A stretch of DNA of 64,000 bases from Rhodobacteraceae bacterium HLUCCA12 (lineage in GTDB: Bacteria > Pseudomonadota > Alphaproteobacteria > Rhodobacterales > Rhodobacteraceae), in assembly GCA_001314715.1 (NCBI GenBank), contig LJSV01000006.1, forward strand, positions 1 to 64,000, given 5' to 3'. Below the pieces are notes generated by a model. It saw only the letters and a list, made by a program, of their open reading frames with translations. It was not told where the DNA came from and ran no database searches. Shown here piece after piece: positions 62,076 through 64,000 of this stretch. Within the stretch, counting starts at the first letter, position 1; the number at the start of each line of letters is the position of its first letter. A program made the translations under genes and the position numbers.

Positions 62076-63226
62076 AGGTTGCGGGCGACTGGCTGACCAG
62101 CAATGCCACCCAGTCGGTCCTGGCCATGCTGACCGGCGCTGGCCACCACGCCCTGTGCGTGGGCGGATGCGTGCGCAACGCGCTTTTGCAAATGCCGGTC
62201 TCGGATGTCGACATCGCCACCGACGCAACGCCCGAAACCGTCACCAGCCTGGCCGAACAAGCCGGGTTGCGCGCCGTTCCCACCGGTTTCGCGCATGGCA
62301 CCGTCACCGTGGTCGTCGATGGCACCGGGTTCGAGGTCACAACCTTTCGCCATGATGTCGAAACCTTTGGCCGCCATGCGCGCGTGGCCTTCAGCGCGGA
62401 CCTGACGCAAGATGCCCGGCGCCGCGATTTTACCATGAACGCGCTCTACGCGCAGGCCGATGGCCAGGTGATCGACCCGATCGGCGGGCTGCCCGACCTT
62501 CAGGCGCGGTGCGTGCGCTTTGTCGGCACCCCCGAAAACCGCATCCGCGAGGATTTTCTGCGAATTCTGCGTTTTTTCCGGTTTCACGCGCAATATGGCG
62601 ATCCGGCCCAAGGCCTGGATGCCGATGCGCTGGCCGCCTGCGCCGCATTCGCGCCCAGGCTCGAAACCCTCTCGCAAGAGCGGGTTGGCGCCGAGATGCG
62701 CAAGCTGCTGGCAGCAGCCGACCCCGCGCCCGCGGTCGCGGCCATGCAGGCCAGCGGCGTGCTGCGCCATATCCTGCACGGCGCCGATGCCCGCGCCCTG
62801 CCCGTTCTCGTGCATCTTGAGGGGGACACGCCGGGCGGATGGCTGCGGCGGCTGGCGGTTCTGGGGGGCGCGGATGCGGCCGATGCGCTGCGCCTGACCC
62901 GCGCCGAAACCCGCGCTCTGGCCCAGATCCGCGACCAGATCGGCAGCACGGCCGGACCTGCGGAACTGGGCTACCGGCTGAACCCGCATCTGGCCACGGA
63001 CGTGGTGCTGGCCCGTGCCGCCCTGACGGAAAGCCCACCCCCCGCGAACTGGCAAGACGACATTGCCGCCGGCGCGAAAGCGCGGTTTCCGCTGCGCCCG
63101 GCGGACCTGATGCCCGATCTGCAAGGCGCCGCGTTGGGCGCCGCGCTCAAGCGCGCCGAGGCTTACTGGATCGCCAGCGGCTTTCAGGCCGATCGCGAGA
63201 CACTTATTGCCATCGCACAACCCTGA
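62072..63226 (+). CDS. cca: CCA tRNA nucleotidyltransferase / poly(A) polymerase family
   Basis: The 384-residue class II enzyme adds CCA to tRNA ends. The head domain has LCVGGCVRNALLQMPVSDVD with the metal aspartates (DVDIATDA), the RRDFTMNALYAQADGQVIDP motif, and LRILRFFRFHAQYGDPAQGL. The remainder is the helical neck, body and tail. The nearby NUDIX gene overlaps it by 4 bp. A poly(A) polymerase role is possible in this family, but length and the RRDFTxNALxY motif favour CCA addition. Confidence 0.92.
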   Translation: MKVAGDWLTSNATQSVLAMLTGAGHHALCVGGCVRNALLQMPVSDVDIATDATPETVTSLAEQAGLRAVPTGFAHGTVTVVVDGTGFEVTTFRHDVETFGRHARVAFSADLTQDARRRDFTMNALYAQADGQVIDPIGGLPDLQARCVRFVGTPENRIREDFLRILRFFRFHAQYGDPAQGLDADALAACAAFAPRLETLSQERVGAEMRKLLAAADPAPAVAAMQASGVLRHILHGADARALPVLVHLEGDTPGGWLRRLAVLGGADAADALRLTRAETRALAQIRDQIGSTAGPAELGYRLNPHLATDVVLARAALTESPPPANWQDDIAAGAKARFPLRPADLMPDLQGAALGAALKRAEAYWIASGFQADRETLIAIAQP

Positions 63227-63291
63227 GCGCAGCCCTTTCCTTTCGTTCGTGCGCGGCCTATTTTTGCCATCACAGATCGAAAGTCCCTTCC

Positions 63292-64000
63292 GTGTTGCAT
63301 TTATTTGAACGACTGGTGGACCCCTACACCAGCTATACCGAAACGGACCACCCGCCGCAGCGGCTGTGGCCGTTCCTGCGCCAGTACATGGGGCCGTTCC
63401 GCAAGGTCTTCTGGGCCGCGGGGGTGATGTCGGTCATCGTGGCCTTCGTCGAGATCGGTCTCTTGTGGTATCTGGGCCGGGTCGTCGACCTTCTGGAAGA
63501 AGCCGGTGCGCGGGACTTCTGGGCCCTGCATGGCTGGGAGATGGTCGCCGCGGCGGTGTTCATCCTGCTGATCCGCCCGATCTTGCAGGCGATCGACGTG
63601 GGGCTGATCAACAACGCCATCCTGCCCAATTTCGGCACGATCATCCGCTGGCGCGCGCATCGGCAGGTGCTGCGCCAGTCGGTCGGCTGGTTCGAGAACG
63701 ATTTCGCCGGGCGCATCGCCAACCGGATCATGCAGACGCCCCCGGCGGCAGGCGAGGCGGTGTTCCAGATCTTCGACGCGCTGAGCTTTTCGATCGCCTA
63801 TATCGTCGGTGCCGCGCTTTTGCTGATGGGGTCCGACCCACGGCTGGTGATCCCGCTCATGGTCTGGCTGGCGCTTTATGCGCTTCTGGTGCGCTGGACC
63901 ATCCGGCGCGTGGGTCCGGCCTCCAAGGCCGCCTCGGATGCGCGCAGCGCCGTCACCGGCCGCGTGGTCGATGCGTATTCGAACATCCATAGCGTCAAGC
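63292..64000 (+). CDS. ABC transporter, fused membrane/ATPase type (5' part only)
   Basis: The first 236 codons of an ABC exporter-like protein run off the window. It starts at GTG 63292 or TTG 63295 (LHLFERLVDPYTSYTETDHP). The first membrane helix is VMSVIVAFVEIGLLWYLGR, and more follow (VAAAVFILLIRPILQAIDVG, ALSFSIAYIVGAALLLMGSD). The coupling-helix region HRQVLRQSVGWFENDFAGRI is typical of ABC exporters with a six-helix domain before the ATPase. The ATPase lies outside. No ribosome site decides the start. Confidence 0.8.
   Translation, partial: MLHLFERLVDPYTSYTETDHPPQRLWPFLRQYMGPFRKVFWAAGVMSVIVAFVEIGLLWYLGRVVDLLEEAGARDFWALHGWEMVAAAVFILLIRPILQAIDVGLINNAILPNFGTIIRWRAHRQVLRQSVGWFENDFAGRIANRIMQTPPAAGEAVFQIFDALSFSIAYIVGAALLLMGSDPRLVIPLMVWLALYALLVRWTIRRVGPASKAASDARSAVTGRVVDAYSNIHSVK

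Noticed and set aside
63366-63992. 208-codon open frame near the right edge
   Set aside because: It is out of frame with the ABC transporter that starts at 63292 and shows membrane helices; the shadow has no domain.

Overview
The window is high-GC (mid-60s % by eye) chromosomal DNA of an alphaproteobacterium, most likely order Rhodobacterales (Rhodobacteraceae/Roseobacteraceae). Pointers are the siroheme-type sulfite reductase operon with DUF2849 and DUF934, the F0 ATP synthase cluster with a second b-type (b') subunit, the YlxR-L7Ae type protein between nusA and infB, an ALDH16-type double aldehyde dehydrogenase, DUF2853, and a GC-rich intergenic repeat ending in a GGATATTT or GTATTTTCGG core. 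Most of the sequence is housekeeping: compact operons, many ATGA or GTGA stop/start overlaps, and convergent gene pairs split by hairpin terminators.

Layout. 1-2659 is a nested wreck: the end of an IS3 element sits inside an IS21 element (istA truncated, istB frameshifted), which has cut an FAD-dependent dehydrogenase gene. 2668-5057 holds a MarR regulator, an acyl-CoA dehydrogenase with Asp in place of the usual catalytic Glu, and rluE. 5128-9663 (minus strand) is the sulfate assimilation operon cysG-DUF2849-cysI-cysH-DUF934 with a candidate operator region in front. 9847-17243 is a surface-glycan block: a 1370-residue protein joining a galectin-like domain, a GT31-like domain and a GT2-like domain, then a GT2 glycosyltransferase and a divergent sulfotransferase. 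17332-24234 (minus) carries asd, an MFS transporter, rppH-ctpA, and gpmI-envC.

24463-27520 is the most novel part: a 3,058-bp transposon with 25-bp perfect terminal inverted repeats and a 10-bp flanking direct repeat. It encodes an IS1595-type transposase and five cargo genes (an unrecognised one-helix membrane protein, a DUF6471 protein, a micropeptide, a zinc-ribbon protein and a small HTH-like protein). It landed inside a pair of head-on Rhodobacterales intergenic repeats.

27610-36561 holds ALDH16-deoC, an Fe(III) ABC importer (fbpABC), an MltB-like lipoprotein and an ArsR regulator. 36768-39304 is the F0 operon (atpI-B-E-b'-b), followed by DUF2853. 40016-46619 holds mutY-alkB, a DciA-like protein, a DsbA-like protein, a CoA-transferase, ubiG and proline iminopeptidase. 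46647-53124 holds a secreted esterase-like protein and the rimP-nusA-ylxR-infB operon, whose leader contains a terminator-like hairpin. 53187-64000 holds marR-nit-grxC, divergent comF and a NDUFAF5-like methyltransferase with hemH, two L,D-transpeptidase-fold proteins around a CAP-domain lipoprotein, a NUDIX protein, hslO-NUDIX-cca, and the start of an ABC exporter cut by the window edge. I found no rRNA, tRNA or CRISPR.
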